Shown: in pieces, positions 51,302 through 59,940 of the stretch | Layout: each line of letters starts with the position of its first letter | Position numbering within the stretch: the stretch's first letter is position 1 | Assembly: GCF_000661955.1 (NCBI RefSeq) | Contig: NZ_CP007597.1 | Coordinates: 3,502,051-3,566,050 of the forward strand | Direction: 5' to 3' | DNA: 64,000 bases | DNA from: Stenotrophomonas rhizophila | Lineage (GTDB): Bacteria > Pseudomonadota > Gammaproteobacteria > Xanthomonadales > Xanthomonadaceae | Translations under genes and position numbers: made by a program | Notes under the pieces: generated by a model | What the model saw: the letters and a program-made list of their open reading frames with translations, nothing else | What the model was told of the DNA's origin: nothing | The model's database searches: none

Positions 51302-52828
51302 ATGCCGCATACCTCCACGACTCCGCCCGCCCTGCAGGATGGCGACCTGCTCGCCGCCATCGACCTGGGTTCCAACAGTTTCCACATGGTCATCGCGCGC
51401 TACACGCTCGGGCAGCTGCGGGTGGTCGACCGCCTGCGCGAGACCGTGCGCATGGCCGATGGCCTGGATGGCAAGGGCGGCCTGTCCGCCGAGGCGCGCC
51501 AGCGCGCGCTGGAATGCCTGGCGCGGTTCGGCCAGCGCATCCGCGCCATTCCCTCGGTCCGGGTGCGCGCGCTGGCCACCAACACCGTGCGCCAGCTGCG
51601 CTCGCCGCAGGCCTTCCTGATGCCGGCCGAGACCGCGCTCGGGCATGCCATCGAAGTGGTCAGCGGCCGCGAAGAGGCCCGCCTGATCTACCTGGGCGTG
51701 GCCCACGCGCAGCCGCCCAAGCCGGACCAGCGCCGGCTGGTGATCGACATCGGCGGCGGCTCCACCGAATTCATCATCGGCCAGGGCATGCAGACCCTGG
51801 AACGCGAAAGCCTGCAGGCCGGCTGCATCGCCAGCACGCGCCGGTTCTTCCCGGGCGGCAAGCTCAGCCGCAAGCGCTGGAAGGATGCGCTGACCGAGAT
51901 CGGCGCGGAGTTCCAGCAGTTCGCCAACAAGTACCGGGCGCTGGGCTGGCACGAAGCGCTGGGCTCGTCGGGCACGCACAAGGCGATCAGCGAGATCTGC
52001 GCCACCATGAAGCTGAGCAAGGGCGCGATCACCGCCGAAGCCCTGCCGCAGCTGCGCGATGAGCTGCTCAAGGCCAAGCGCATCGAAGACATCAACCTGC
52101 CCGGGCTGTCGGCCGACCGCCGCCCGATCATCGCCGGCGGCATCCTGGTGCTGGAGGCGGCCTTCCAGGCGCTGGGCCTGCAGAAGCTGCTGGTCAGCAA
52201 GGCGGCCATGCGCGAAGGCATCCTGTACGACATCCTGGGCCGCGCCAGCGAAAACGACCTGCGCGACGAATCGGTGGCCGCGCTGACCCTGCGCTATGGC
52301 ATCGACATCGTGCAGGCCGACCGCGTCGAGCACACCGCGATGAACCTGCTGGCCCAGGTGGAAGACAGCTGGGCGCTGGACCCCGACGACGCGCGCATGC
52401 TCGGCTGGGCCGCGCGCCTGCACGAGCTGGGCCTGATGATCGCCCACAGCGGTTACCACGTGCACGGCAGCTACGTGCTGGAGAACTCGGACATCGCCGG
52501 CTTCTCGCGGCAGGAACAGCAGCTGCTGGCCGCGCTGGTCCGCAGCCACCGCCGCAACATCTCCAAGTCGGCGTTCGAGGCGCTGCCCGAGCGCCTGCTG
52601 CAACCGGCACGGCGCATGACCGCGCTGCTGCGGCTGGCGGTGCTGCTCAACCGCGCCCACGAGGAAACCCCGATGCCGGCGCTGGAACTGACCGCCGACG
52701 ACAGCCGCCTGGCGCTGATCCTGCCGCAGGCCTACATCGATGCGCGGCCGCTGCTGCGCGCCGACCTGATCGGTGAAACCGAGGGCATGGCCGGGCTGGG
52801 CGTGCAGTTCCGGCCGTTCGTGGCCTGA
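51302..52828 (+). CDS. ppx: Exopolyphosphatase / guanosine pentaphosphate phosphohydrolase family
   Basis: 508 residues. ASKHA-type phosphate loops 'AAIDLGSNSFHMVIARY' and 'VIDIGGGSTEFIIGQG', catalytic-type Glu in 'VSGREEARLIYLGV', and a C-terminal HD-like helical domain ('LGWAARLHELGLMIAHSGYHVHGSY'). Removes phosphate from polyphosphate ends. It closes the phoB-phoR-ppk1-ppx block, but a REP pair and its own -10 suggest separate transcription. Confidence 0.95.
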   Translation: MPHTSTTPPALQDGDLLAAIDLGSNSFHMVIARYTLGQLRVVDRLRETVRMADGLDGKGGLSAEARQRALECLARFGQRIRAIPSVRVRALATNTVRQLRSPQAFLMPAETALGHAIEVVSGREEARLIYLGVAHAQPPKPDQRRLVIDIGGGSTEFIIGQGMQTLERESLQAGCIASTRRFFPGGKLSRKRWKDALTEIGAEFQQFANKYRALGWHEALGSSGTHKAISEICATMKLSKGAITAEALPQLRDELLKAKRIEDINLPGLSADRRPIIAGGILVLEAAFQALGLQKLLVSKAAMREGILYDILGRASENDLRDESVAALTLRYGIDIVQADRVEHTAMNLLAQVEDSWALDPDDARMLGWAARLHELGLMIAHSGYHVHGSYVLENSDIAGFSRQEQQLLAALVRSHRRNISKSAFEALPERLLQPARRMTALLRLAVLLNRAHEETPMPALELTADDSRLALILPQAYIDARPLLRADLIGETEGMAGLGVQFRPFVA

Positions 52829-52833
52829 GTTCA

Positions 52834-52859
52834 GCGGCCCGCGCACCGCCGCGGGCCGC
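52834..52859 (+). terminator. Hairpin after ppx
   Basis: GCGGCCCGCG / CGCGGGCCGC with a short loop, followed by CCCTTCCT. Confidence 0.6.
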
Positions 52860-53154
52860 CCTTCCTGCGTCTTCTGTGCCGCGTGGCGGTACCGGGCGGC
52901 GGTAGTCCCCACCGTGTCCCCTTACCCTGCCCGCCCCACCCCGGCGGGCGGCGGCTTCGTCGTGGCCGTTTGCCAGCCGCTCCAGCGGCCGGGCGCGGGG
53001 GGATTTGCGCGGGAACCATGCCGCATTGCATCAAATTGCTACATTTCGACACAAACCGATACGTAGCTACTCCCGAACCGCCACGACAAGTCATTGCTTC
53101 TCTTGCAGTTTTGTCTCGCTCGTTAGAAGCCCGTGAGAATTTCTTCGCGGACTA

Positions 53155-53185
53155 TTTACAAAGTATTAACGACCGAGACTATGAT
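53155..53185 (+). promoter_or_regulatory. Possible promoter of the TonB-dependent receptor
   Basis: TTTACA (53155-53160), a 19-bp spacer and TATGAT (53180-53185). It implies a leader of about 90 nt. Confidence 0.45.
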
Positions 53186-53282
53186 CAAGGAACCGGCCTT
53201 CACACGGTCGGATTTTTGGGGACGCGGGAACTTGGGCCCGCCGACTCTTTTTGATCCAGTTCCAAACGAGAGAGAGAGCCAC

Positions 53283-56216
53283 ATGAATTCACGCACCAAC
53301 GTACTGGGGCAGGCGATCCGCTATGCCCTGGTCGCCGGCACCGCAGGCCTGATGGCCGCCCCGGCGATGGCACAGGACGCGCCGGCAGCAACCAACCTTG
53401 ACCGCATCGAGATCACCGGTTCGCGCATCCGCCAGGTCGACGTGGAAACCGCCCAGCCGGTGCTGGCGCTGACCCGCATGGACATCGAGCGCCAGGGCTT
53501 CAGCTCGGTCTCGGACATCCTGCAGAACGTCACCGCCATGGGCAGCCCGACGATCAGCCGTGCCAACGTGCTGACCGCAGGTGAAAATGCCGGCGGTACC
53601 TACGTCGACATGCGCGGCCTGGGTACCCAGCGCACGCTGGTGCTGATCAACGGTCGTCGCCTGGGCATCAGCACCTCCGGCTACCAGGACCTGTCAGTCC
53701 TGCCGGTGTCGGCGATCGAGCGCATCGAGATCCTGAAGGACGGCGCCTCGGCCATCTACGGCTCCGACGCCATGGCCGGCGTGGTCAACATCATCACCCG
53801 CAGCAACGTCAACGGCGTGACCGCCAACGTCTACCACGGCCAGTACAGCGAAGGCGACGGCGCGCGTGACCGCTTCGACGTGGTCGCCGGCTGGTCCAAC
53901 GACCGCTTCTCGGCCACGTTCGCCGCCGAGCATTCGGAAGAAAAGGCCGTGTGGGCGCGTGACCGCGGCTTCAGCCAGTACAGCAACACCGACCGCCACC
54001 CGACCGAAGGCTGGACCACCACCAGCCAGTGGGGCCAGTTCACCGGCCTGCGTGGCCCGGGCTGCACCGCGACCGCCGGCTGCGGCTACTCGCTCAACCG
54101 TGGCACCGATCCGACCAAGCCGGGCAACTACCACCTGACCAACCCGGCCGCGTTCACCGGCGACACCAGCAACACCAACGATCAGATGCACCTGAGCTAT
54201 CCGATCAAGCGTGATTCGCTGTTCTTCTCCGGCCAGGCCAGCATCACCGAGAACATCAACTTCAAGACCGAGCTGGGCTACAACAAGCGCGAGTCGACCC
54301 GCGTGACCGCGGGCTACCCGCTGTCCTCCAGCACGCTGGGCAAGACCCCCGCCGAGGGCAACATGTCGGTGGACAGCTACTTCAACCCGTTCGGCAACAA
54401 GAACGGGTATGCCACCCCGACCTCGGTCGCCTGGAACCGTCGTACCTGGGAACTGCCGCGCGAAAGCACCAGCGAGCTGAAGACCAAGCGTGCGGTCGCC
54501 GCCTTCGACGGTTCGTTCGATCTGGGTGAGCGTTACTTCGACTGGGAAGTGGGCTACCAGTACAGCAAGAACGAGCTGACCCAGCACACCACCGGCAACC
54601 TGCACAAGCAGCGCGTCATCGATGCGGTCGGCCCGTCGTACCTGAACACCGCGACCGGCAAGGTCGAGTGCGGCAGCGCTGCCGCCCCGAAGGCCAACTG
54701 CATGGTATGGAACCCGCTGGTGCCGTACGGCGTGCAGAACCCGTACGGTCTGGACGGCAACCAGGCGCTGCAGGATTGGCTGTTCCCGGAAGAGAATGCT
54801 ACGGGCGAAACCACGACCAAGAACTGGTTCGCCAACCTCAGCGGCAGCGCGTTCACCCTGCCGGCCGGTGACCTGGGCTTTGCATTCGGCCTGGAACACC
54901 GCGAAGAGAGCGGCAAGTTCACCCCGGACGCCCTGGCCCAGACCGGCGCGACCACCAATCTGGCCGCAGGCCCGACCGGTGGCGCGTACAAGGTCAAGGA
55001 AGCCTACCTGGAGTTGAACGTGCCGGTGCTGGCCGACCTGCCGGGTGCCAAGGAGCTGAGCTTCAGCGCCGCGACGCGTTATTCGGACTACAACACCTTC
55101 GGCGACACGCTCAACAGCAAGTTCGGCTTCAAGTGGCGTCCGCTGGACCAGCTGCTGGTCCGCGGTACCTGGGCGGAGGGCTTCCGCTCGCCGACCATCA
55201 ACGACCTGTACGGTGGCGGCTCGGAAACCTTCCCGACCTTCAGCGATCCGTGCGACAGCGCATACGGTTCGGCCAAGAGCAGCAGCAGCGTGCGTGCACG
55301 TTGCGCGCAGGACATCGCCAACGTCGCCACGTTCCGCCAGCTGGACAGCACCAACAAGCCCACCTCCGGGTCGAGCGCTGCCAGCCCGGTCGCCTTCACC
55401 TCCGGCTCGAACCCCAACCTGCTGCCGGAAACCTCGACCAGCAAGACGCTGGGCGTGGTCTGGAGCCCGACCTTCATCAGCAACTTCAATGTGTCGCTGG
55501 ACTGGTGGAAGATCCGCATCGACAACACGATCGTCTCCGACAGCCCGAATCAGATCCTGATCGACTGCTACGAGCAGAACATCGAGTCGCGTTGCGCCCG
55601 CTTCTCGCGTGATCCGGTCACCGGCATCGTCACCGGCCTGAAGTTCGGCAACCGCAATGCCGGTTTCGCCGAGACCGAAGGCTACGACATGGACCTGAGC
55701 TACCGTCTGGATACTGCCTACGGCAAGCTGAGCACCTCCTGGTCGACCACGTACGTGAGCTCGAACATCTACCGTTCGTCCAACGACGCGACGACCGTGC
55801 CGACCACCACCAACGGCATCGCCACCAACACCGGTATCGGCTTCCGCGTGCGTTCCAATGCGACCGTGGGCTGGGATCTGGAGAACTTCGGCATCAGCTG
55901 GAGCGCGCGTTACTACTCCGGCGTGAAGGAGCAGTGCCTGAGCCTGCTGAACCATCCGGACGAGTGCACCGATCCGAGCGTGTACGCACCGTGGTACAAG
56001 GGCTCGCGCAGCTACAACGAGCGTGGCTCGGTCACCTTCCACGACGTGCAGGCCCGCTACAAGCTGCCGTGGAACGCCACCGTGTCGATCGGCGCCAACA
56101 ACGTGTTCAACCGTCTCGGCCCGGTGATGTACACCAAGCCGAACTCGGTGTACTCGTACTACGGCGGTTTCGACATCGGTCGCTTCGTGTACATGCAGTA
56201 CAAGCAGCAGTTCTGA
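53283..56216 (+). CDS. TonB-dependent outer membrane receptor
   Basis: 977 residues from MNSRTNVLGQAIRYALVAG, a signal peptide ending near AMAQDAP. The plug domain follows ('ATNLDRIEITGSRIRQVD', 'DMRGLGTQRTLVLINGRRLG', 'SAIERIEILKDGASAIYGSDAMAGVVNIIT'), then a 22-strand-type barrel ending in Phe (QYKQQF). No signal-transduction N-domain. Large loops contain several Cys pairs. Xanthomonads have many such receptors for sugars, peptides or iron; no transport partner is next to it, so the ligand is unknown. Confidence 0.94.
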   Translation: MNSRTNVLGQAIRYALVAGTAGLMAAPAMAQDAPAATNLDRIEITGSRIRQVDVETAQPVLALTRMDIERQGFSSVSDILQNVTAMGSPTISRANVLTAGENAGGTYVDMRGLGTQRTLVLINGRRLGISTSGYQDLSVLPVSAIERIEILKDGASAIYGSDAMAGVVNIITRSNVNGVTANVYHGQYSEGDGARDRFDVVAGWSNDRFSATFAAEHSEEKAVWARDRGFSQYSNTDRHPTEGWTTTSQWGQFTGLRGPGCTATAGCGYSLNRGTDPTKPGNYHLTNPAAFTGDTSNTNDQMHLSYPIKRDSLFFSGQASITENINFKTELGYNKRESTRVTAGYPLSSSTLGKTPAEGNMSVDSYFNPFGNKNGYATPTSVAWNRRTWELPRESTSELKTKRAVAAFDGSFDLGERYFDWEVGYQYSKNELTQHTTGNLHKQRVIDAVGPSYLNTATGKVECGSAAAPKANCMVWNPLVPYGVQNPYGLDGNQALQDWLFPEENATGETTTKNWFANLSGSAFTLPAGDLGFAFGLEHREESGKFTPDALAQTGATTNLAAGPTGGAYKVKEAYLELNVPVLADLPGAKELSFSAATRYSDYNTFGDTLNSKFGFKWRPLDQLLVRGTWAEGFRSPTINDLYGGGSETFPTFSDPCDSAYGSAKSSSSVRARCAQDIANVATFRQLDSTNKPTSGSSAASPVAFTSGSNPNLLPETSTSKTLGVVWSPTFISNFNVSLDWWKIRIDNTIVSDSPNQILIDCYEQNIESRCARFSRDPVTGIVTGLKFGNRNAGFAETEGYDMDLSYRLDTAYGKLSTSWSTTYVSSNIYRSSNDATTVPTTTNGIATNTGIGFRVRSNATVGWDLENFGISWSARYYSGVKEQCLSLLNHPDECTDPSVYAPWYKGSRSYNERGSVTFHDVQARYKLPWNATVSIGANNVFNRLGPVMYTKPNSVYSYYGGFDIGRFVYMQYKQQF

Positions 56217-56243
56217 TCGCTGCCCGGTAATACCGCAACACCC

Positions 56244-56275
56244 AACCACGGCCCTTCGGGGCCGTGGTTTTTTTT
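56244..56275 (+). terminator. Terminator of the TonB-dependent receptor gene
   Basis: AACCACGGCCC / GGGCCGTGGTT with TTCG-type loop, then T8. Confidence 0.92.
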
Positions 56276-56340
56276 GGTTCTTCGCCCATCTGCGGGGCAG
56301 GCAGAAACGTGCCTTGATGCTTTCCCGGCACACAGCCGGC

Positions 56341-56656
56341 GGCGGATCGGGCGCTGGGCCCCCATGCCCTTTCCGGCGACGCCCCCGGCGTCGGCCTGCG
56401 GCCGCCACCTCCTCCTTTATTTCGCCTCCAAGGGCATGGGGACCCAACGCCCGACCCACCGACCACCGTCAAAAAAAGCGTGGCGTCCACCTGCGCACCG
56501 CAAGCCGAGCCCCGTAGCAGCCGGTAGGCGCCTGGGCAAAATAAAGGAGGAGGCCGCCCCGCGGCCGGGGGACATTTGCGCCAGGGGCCTACCGGCTGCT
56601 ACGGGGCCCTCACGCGCGCGACCGCCCCGATCGGGGACGCCAGCCGATCCAAACTG
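56341..56656. repeat. Composite double-hairpin repeat element, copy 2
   Basis: Module A, 56341-56460: 31-bp arms (4 mismatches) around a 58-nt loop. Module B, 56508-56608: 28-bp arms around a loop with an apical GGCCGC/GCGGCC hairpin. Same order and orientation as copy 1, spacer 47 bp instead of 44. Conserved AAATAAAGGAGGAGG in both loops. A weaker 40-bp tail (to about 56656) also aligns with copy 1. Confidence 0.85.
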
Positions 56657-56752
56657 CGCGTGCAGAAGCTGGGGGCGTCATCGGCCGGTCATGCGCGCGT
56701 CATGGGCGCTACATCGCGCGCGCCCAGCATGGCCACATACCGGAGGCCCGCC

Positions 56753-57892
56753 ATGCGCTATGCCATCGTCACTGAAACGTACCCCCCCGAAGTCAACGGC
56801 GTTGCCCTGACCGTGCAGGGGCTGGAACAGGGACTGCGCGCGGCTGGCCACCAGGTGGACCTGGTACGCCCGCGCCAAGCCACCGAAGCCGACACCGAGG
56901 AAGGCACCCTGCTGGTGACCGGGGCCGGGCTGCCGCGCTACCCCGGCCTGCGTTTCGGGCTGCCCGCGCCCAAGCGCCTGGCCCGGCAATGGCAGCTGCA
57001 GCGCCCCGATGCGATCTACATCGCCACCGAAGGCCCGTTGGGCTGGTCCGCACTGCGCACCGCGCGCCGGCTCGGCATCCCGGTCGCCAGCGGCTTCCAC
57101 ACCCGCTTCGACGAGTACCTGCCCGACTACGGCGTGGCCTGGCTGCAGGCCGCTGCGCTGCGCTGGATGCGGCGCTTCCACAACCAGGCCGATGCCACCC
57201 TGGTGCCCACCCAGGAACTGCAGCAGTTCCTGGGCGAACAGGGCTTCGACCGCGTGCGCCTGCTGGCCCGTGCGGTGGACAGTAGCCAGTTTGAACCACC
57301 GCGGCGCGACCCCGCACTGCGCGAGGAATGGGGTATCGATGGCAACGGCTTTGCGGCGATCTACGTGGGCCGCATCGCGCCGGAAAAGAACCTCGGCCTG
57401 GCGGTGAAGGCGTTCCGCCGCCTGCAGCAGATACGCCCCAAGGCGCGCTTCATCTGGGTGGGCGATGGCCCCTCGCGCGAAAAACTGGCGCATGAAAATC
57501 CCGACTTCATCTTCTGCGGCGTGCAGCGCGGCGACGCGCTCGCGCGCCACTTCGCCAGCGGCGACCTGTTCCTGTTCCCCAGCCGCAGCGAGACCTTCGG
57601 CAACGTCACCCTCGAAGCGATGGCCAGCGGCGTGGCCACCGTGGCCTTCGATTACGGCGCGGCACGCGAATACCTGCGCACCGATGAGAACGGCATGGCG
57701 GTGAACACCGACAGTGAGTTCGTCGCTGCCGCGCTGCAGCTGGCCGGCGACGATGTGCTGCGGGCCCGGCTGGGCCGCAACGCGGCCACCGCCATGAAAC
57801 GGCTGCATCCACAGCAGGTGGTGGCCGAATTCGATGCCTTGTTGTCCGAACTGGCCACGGCCCGGAGGCCCCATGCCGACCACGCCGCTTGA
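56753..57892 (+). CDS. GT4-family glycosyltransferase (GT-B fold)
   Basis: 379 residues from MRYAIVTETYPPEVNGVALTVQ with CGGAGG upstream. The N-terminus 'TYPPEVNGVA' and 'SGFHTRFDEYLPDYG' are typical of MgdA/GtfB-like enzymes that glycosylate lipids or mannosylate phosphatidylinositol-like acceptors. The donor site has 'YVGRIAPEKNLGLAVKAF' and the EX7E motif in 'SETFGNVTLEAMASG'. It overlaps the PAP2 gene by 20 bases, suggesting a shared lipid-sugar pathway. Confidence 0.92.
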   Translation: MRYAIVTETYPPEVNGVALTVQGLEQGLRAAGHQVDLVRPRQATEADTEEGTLLVTGAGLPRYPGLRFGLPAPKRLARQWQLQRPDAIYIATEGPLGWSALRTARRLGIPVASGFHTRFDEYLPDYGVAWLQAAALRWMRRFHNQADATLVPTQELQQFLGEQGFDRVRLLARAVDSSQFEPPRRDPALREEWGIDGNGFAAIYVGRIAPEKNLGLAVKAFRRLQQIRPKARFIWVGDGPSREKLAHENPDFIFCGVQRGDALARHFASGDLFLFPSRSETFGNVTLEAMASGVATVAFDYGAAREYLRTDENGMAVNTDSEFVAAALQLAGDDVLRARLGRNAATAMKRLHPQQVVAEFDALLSELATARRPHADHAA

Positions 57893-58412
57893 CGCCCTGC
57901 GCGGGCACGAGACCCGCTGGTGCCGCCGCGCCAACCACTACTGCAGGCGCCGCCGGGTACGCCGCGCGTTCGCCGTGGTCAGCCGGCTGGGCGACGGGGT
58001 GTTCTGGTATGCGCTGATGGCCGCACTGGTGCTGCTGGACGGGTTTGAAGGGCTGCAGGCCTCGCTGCACATGGCCGCCACCGGGCTGATGGCGTTGCTG
58101 CTGTACAAGGGTCTCAAACGCTGGACCCGACGCCCGCGCCCGTATGCCGCCGACCTGCGCATCCGCGCCTGGGTCGCGCCGCTGGATGAATTCAGTTTCC
58201 CTTCCGGGCACACCCTGCACGCGGTGTCGTTCACCATCGTCGCCCTGGCCTACTACCCGTGGCTGGCACCGCTGCTGGTGCCGTTCACCGCCGCGGTGGG
58301 GCTGTCCCGGGTAGTGCTGGGCCTGCACTATCCCAGCGATGTGCTGGCGGCCACGGCAATTGCGACAGCCCTGGCCGGCGCGAGCCTTCGGTGGTTGCCG
58401 CTGCCGCTGTAA
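57873..58412 (+). CDS. PAP2-family phosphatase
   Basis: 179 residues from MPTTPLDALRGHETRWCRRANHYCRRRR. Membrane protein with the three PAP2 motifs: KRWTRRPRP, 'FPSGHTLH' and 'SRVVLGLHYPSD'. It removes phosphate from a lipid such as undecaprenyl pyrophosphate, phosphatidic acid or a glycolipid phosphate. Start inside the preceding glycosyltransferase gene. Confidence 0.9.
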   Translation: MPTTPLDALRGHETRWCRRANHYCRRRRVRRAFAVVSRLGDGVFWYALMAALVLLDGFEGLQASLHMAATGLMALLLYKGLKRWTRRPRPYAADLRIRAWVAPLDEFSFPSGHTLHAVSFTIVALAYYPWLAPLLVPFTAAVGLSRVVLGLHYPSDVLAATAIATALAGASLRWLPLPL

Positions 58413-58451
58413 CCTGGGGTGCAGGCCGCAGCAGAGCCGCCCGACCCGTTT

Positions 58452-58457
58452 TACAAT
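58452..58457 (+). promoter_or_regulatory. -10 element of lpxH, leaderless
   Basis: TACAAT ending 6 nt before the ATG, so transcription would begin at the start codon. No convincing -35. Confidence 0.45.
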
Positions 58458-58463
58458 GCGCGC

Positions 58464-59207
58464 ATGACCACGCTGTTCATTTCCGATCTGCACCTGGACC
58501 CGAGTCGTCCAGCCATCACCGAGCTGTTCCTGGCGTTCCTGCGCGATGAAGCGATGCAGGCCGACGCGCTGTACATCCTGGGCGACCTGTTCGAAGCCTG
58601 GATCGGCGATGACACGCCCTCGGCCGCCGCCGACGCGGTGGCCGACGCGCTGCATGCCGTGTCCGATGCCGGCGTGCCGGTGTACTTCATCCGCGGCAAC
58701 CGCGACTTCCTGGTCGGCAACGACTACGCGCGCCGTGCCGGCTTCCGCATCCTGCCCGACCCCAGCGTGATCGACCTGTACGGCCGCCCGGTGCTGCTGC
58801 AGCACGGCGACCTGCTGTGCACCGACGACGTGGCCTACCAGCAGTTCCGCGCGCAGACCCGCGACCCGGTGTTCCAGGCGCAGTTCCTGTCCCAGCCGCT
58901 GGCCGCGCGCATCGCCTTCGCGCAGAAAGCGCGCGATGCCAGCCAGGCGCGACAGTCGGAAATGAAGCAGGACGACCGCGCCAGCTTCGAGACCGTCACC
59001 GACGTGGCACCGGCCGAAGTGGAGGCCACCTACGTGCGCCACGGCGTGGACACCATGATCCACGGCCACACCCACCGCCCGGCGATCCACGCGCTGCAGG
59101 TCGGCGATCGCCCGTGCACCCGGATTGTCCTGGGTGACTGGTATGAACAAGGGTCGGTGCTGCGCGTGACCGCGCAGGGCTGGAGCCTGGACACGCTGGC
59201 GCGCTGA
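58464..59207 (+). CDS. lpxH: UDP-2,3-diacylglucosamine hydrolase
   Basis: 247 residues from [16 protein letters not shown]. Calcineurin-like two-metal site: 'SDLHL', '[13 protein letters not shown]', '[10 protein letters not shown]', '[11 protein letters not shown]' and '[12 protein letters not shown]'. It makes lipid X in lipid A synthesis at the inner membrane. No ribosome site, but a TACAAT box just upstream. Confidence 0.96.
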   Translation: MTTLFISDLHLDPSRPAITELFLAFLRDEAMQADALYILGDLFEAWIGDDTPSAAADAVADALHAVSDAGVPVYFIRGNRDFLVGNDYARRAGFRILPDPSVIDLYGRPVLLQHGDLLCTDDVAYQQFRAQTRDPVFQAQFLSQPLAARIAFAQKARDASQARQSEMKQDDRASFETVTDVAPAEVEATYVRHGVDTMIHGHTHRPAIHALQVGDRPCTRIVLGDWYEQGSVLRVTAQGWSLDTLAR

Positions 59208-59225
59208 GCCGATAAAGGATCACGG

Positions 59226-59882
59226 ATGATCGACCGTCCACCGGCCCTGCTGCTGGCCACGCTGCTTTCGCTGGGCACGCCTGTGGCAGCCAGCGCCGCC
59301 CCCGCCGAAGCCACTGCGTCACCCCAGGTGGAACAGATCCGCCCCGACCCGCACGCGCCGCAGGTGGGCAGCGGCCCGCACCGGTACCAGTTCGTGCTGC
59401 GCGACACGGTCAGCGCCGCACCGGCCGCGTTGCGGCCGTTCGCGCTGTCGCACACCGCGTTCGACCTGCCGTTCGTGGCCGCAGAGAAGGATGTTTACCA
59501 GGGCATCACCGATGCGCAGGGACGCACGCCCGTGTTCGCGTTCGAACAGGCGCCTCCCGCGCAGGGCTGGGTGCTGCTGGAACGCTTTGGCAGCGGCCCC
59601 TATGGCGAACGCATGCGGCTGCAGGCCAGCGATGGCGAGGGCGTTGGCGCGATGGCCTACGAGCTGGTGGTCTGTGGCAAAACCCCGCGCCTGTATCGCG
59701 GCGTGACCACGGCCGAGGGCGACACCGCGTATACGGCCACCAGTGCGATCGTGAACCTGTTGCTCTTCATCGATGCCGACAGCACCGCCGCCGGGGGCGA
59801 CAAGACCGCCGGTCGGATCGAGGCCGGCGATGGCCAGACCGCGCTGCGGCGCTGCCGTCCCGACGCGGCAGATCCCGCCTGA
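59226..59882 (+). CDS. Secreted protein of unknown function
   Basis: 218 residues: signal peptide (MIDRPPALLLATLLSLGTPVAASAAP), then a soluble domain with 'YQFVLRDTVSAAPAALRPFAL', 'EKDVYQGITDAQGRTPVFAFEQAP', 'GWVLLERFGSGPYGERMRL' and one Cys pair. No family recognised. The middle recalls domains that accept side-chain substitutions in surface effectors, but that is only an impression. 18 bp after lpxH. Confidence 0.65.
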   Translation: MIDRPPALLLATLLSLGTPVAASAAPAEATASPQVEQIRPDPHAPQVGSGPHRYQFVLRDTVSAAPAALRPFALSHTAFDLPFVAAEKDVYQGITDAQGRTPVFAFEQAPPAQGWVLLERFGSGPYGERMRLQASDGEGVGAMAYELVVCGKTPRLYRGVTTAEGDTAYTATSAIVNLLLFIDADSTAAGGDKTAGRIEAGDGQTALRRCRPDAADPA

Positions 59883-59889
59883 CCCAAGG

Positions 59890-59927
59890 TGCCCTGCCCG
59901 CCACCGCAGCGCGCGGTGGCAGGCAGG
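59890..59927. terminator. Long hairpin between convergent genes
   Basis: GCCCTGCC-cGCCACCG / CGGTGGCa-GGCAGGGC around a 7-nt loop; no T tract. Confidence 0.6.
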
Positions 59928-59940
59928 GCGTTGGCCAGCA

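Larger units (their letters stand above)
52829..53282. other. Intergenic region between ppx and the TonB-dependent receptor
   Basis: No gene. A hairpin (52834-52859) follows ppx; the last 240 bp are less GC-rich than the surroundings and hold the probable receptor promoter (53155-53185) and a purine-rich ribosome site (GAGAGAGAG) before the ATG. Confidence 0.6.
56217..56752. other. Gene-free region between the TonB receptor and the GT4 gene
   Basis: 536 bp: a terminator (56244-56275), the second composite double-hairpin repeat (56341-56656), and the GT4 ribosome site (CGGAGG at 56741-56746). Confidence 0.75.

Noticed and set aside
49628..52912. 1094-residue open frame on the minus strand opposite ppk1 and ppx
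   Set aside because: Complement of two well-supported enzymes; low-complexity composition and no start signal.
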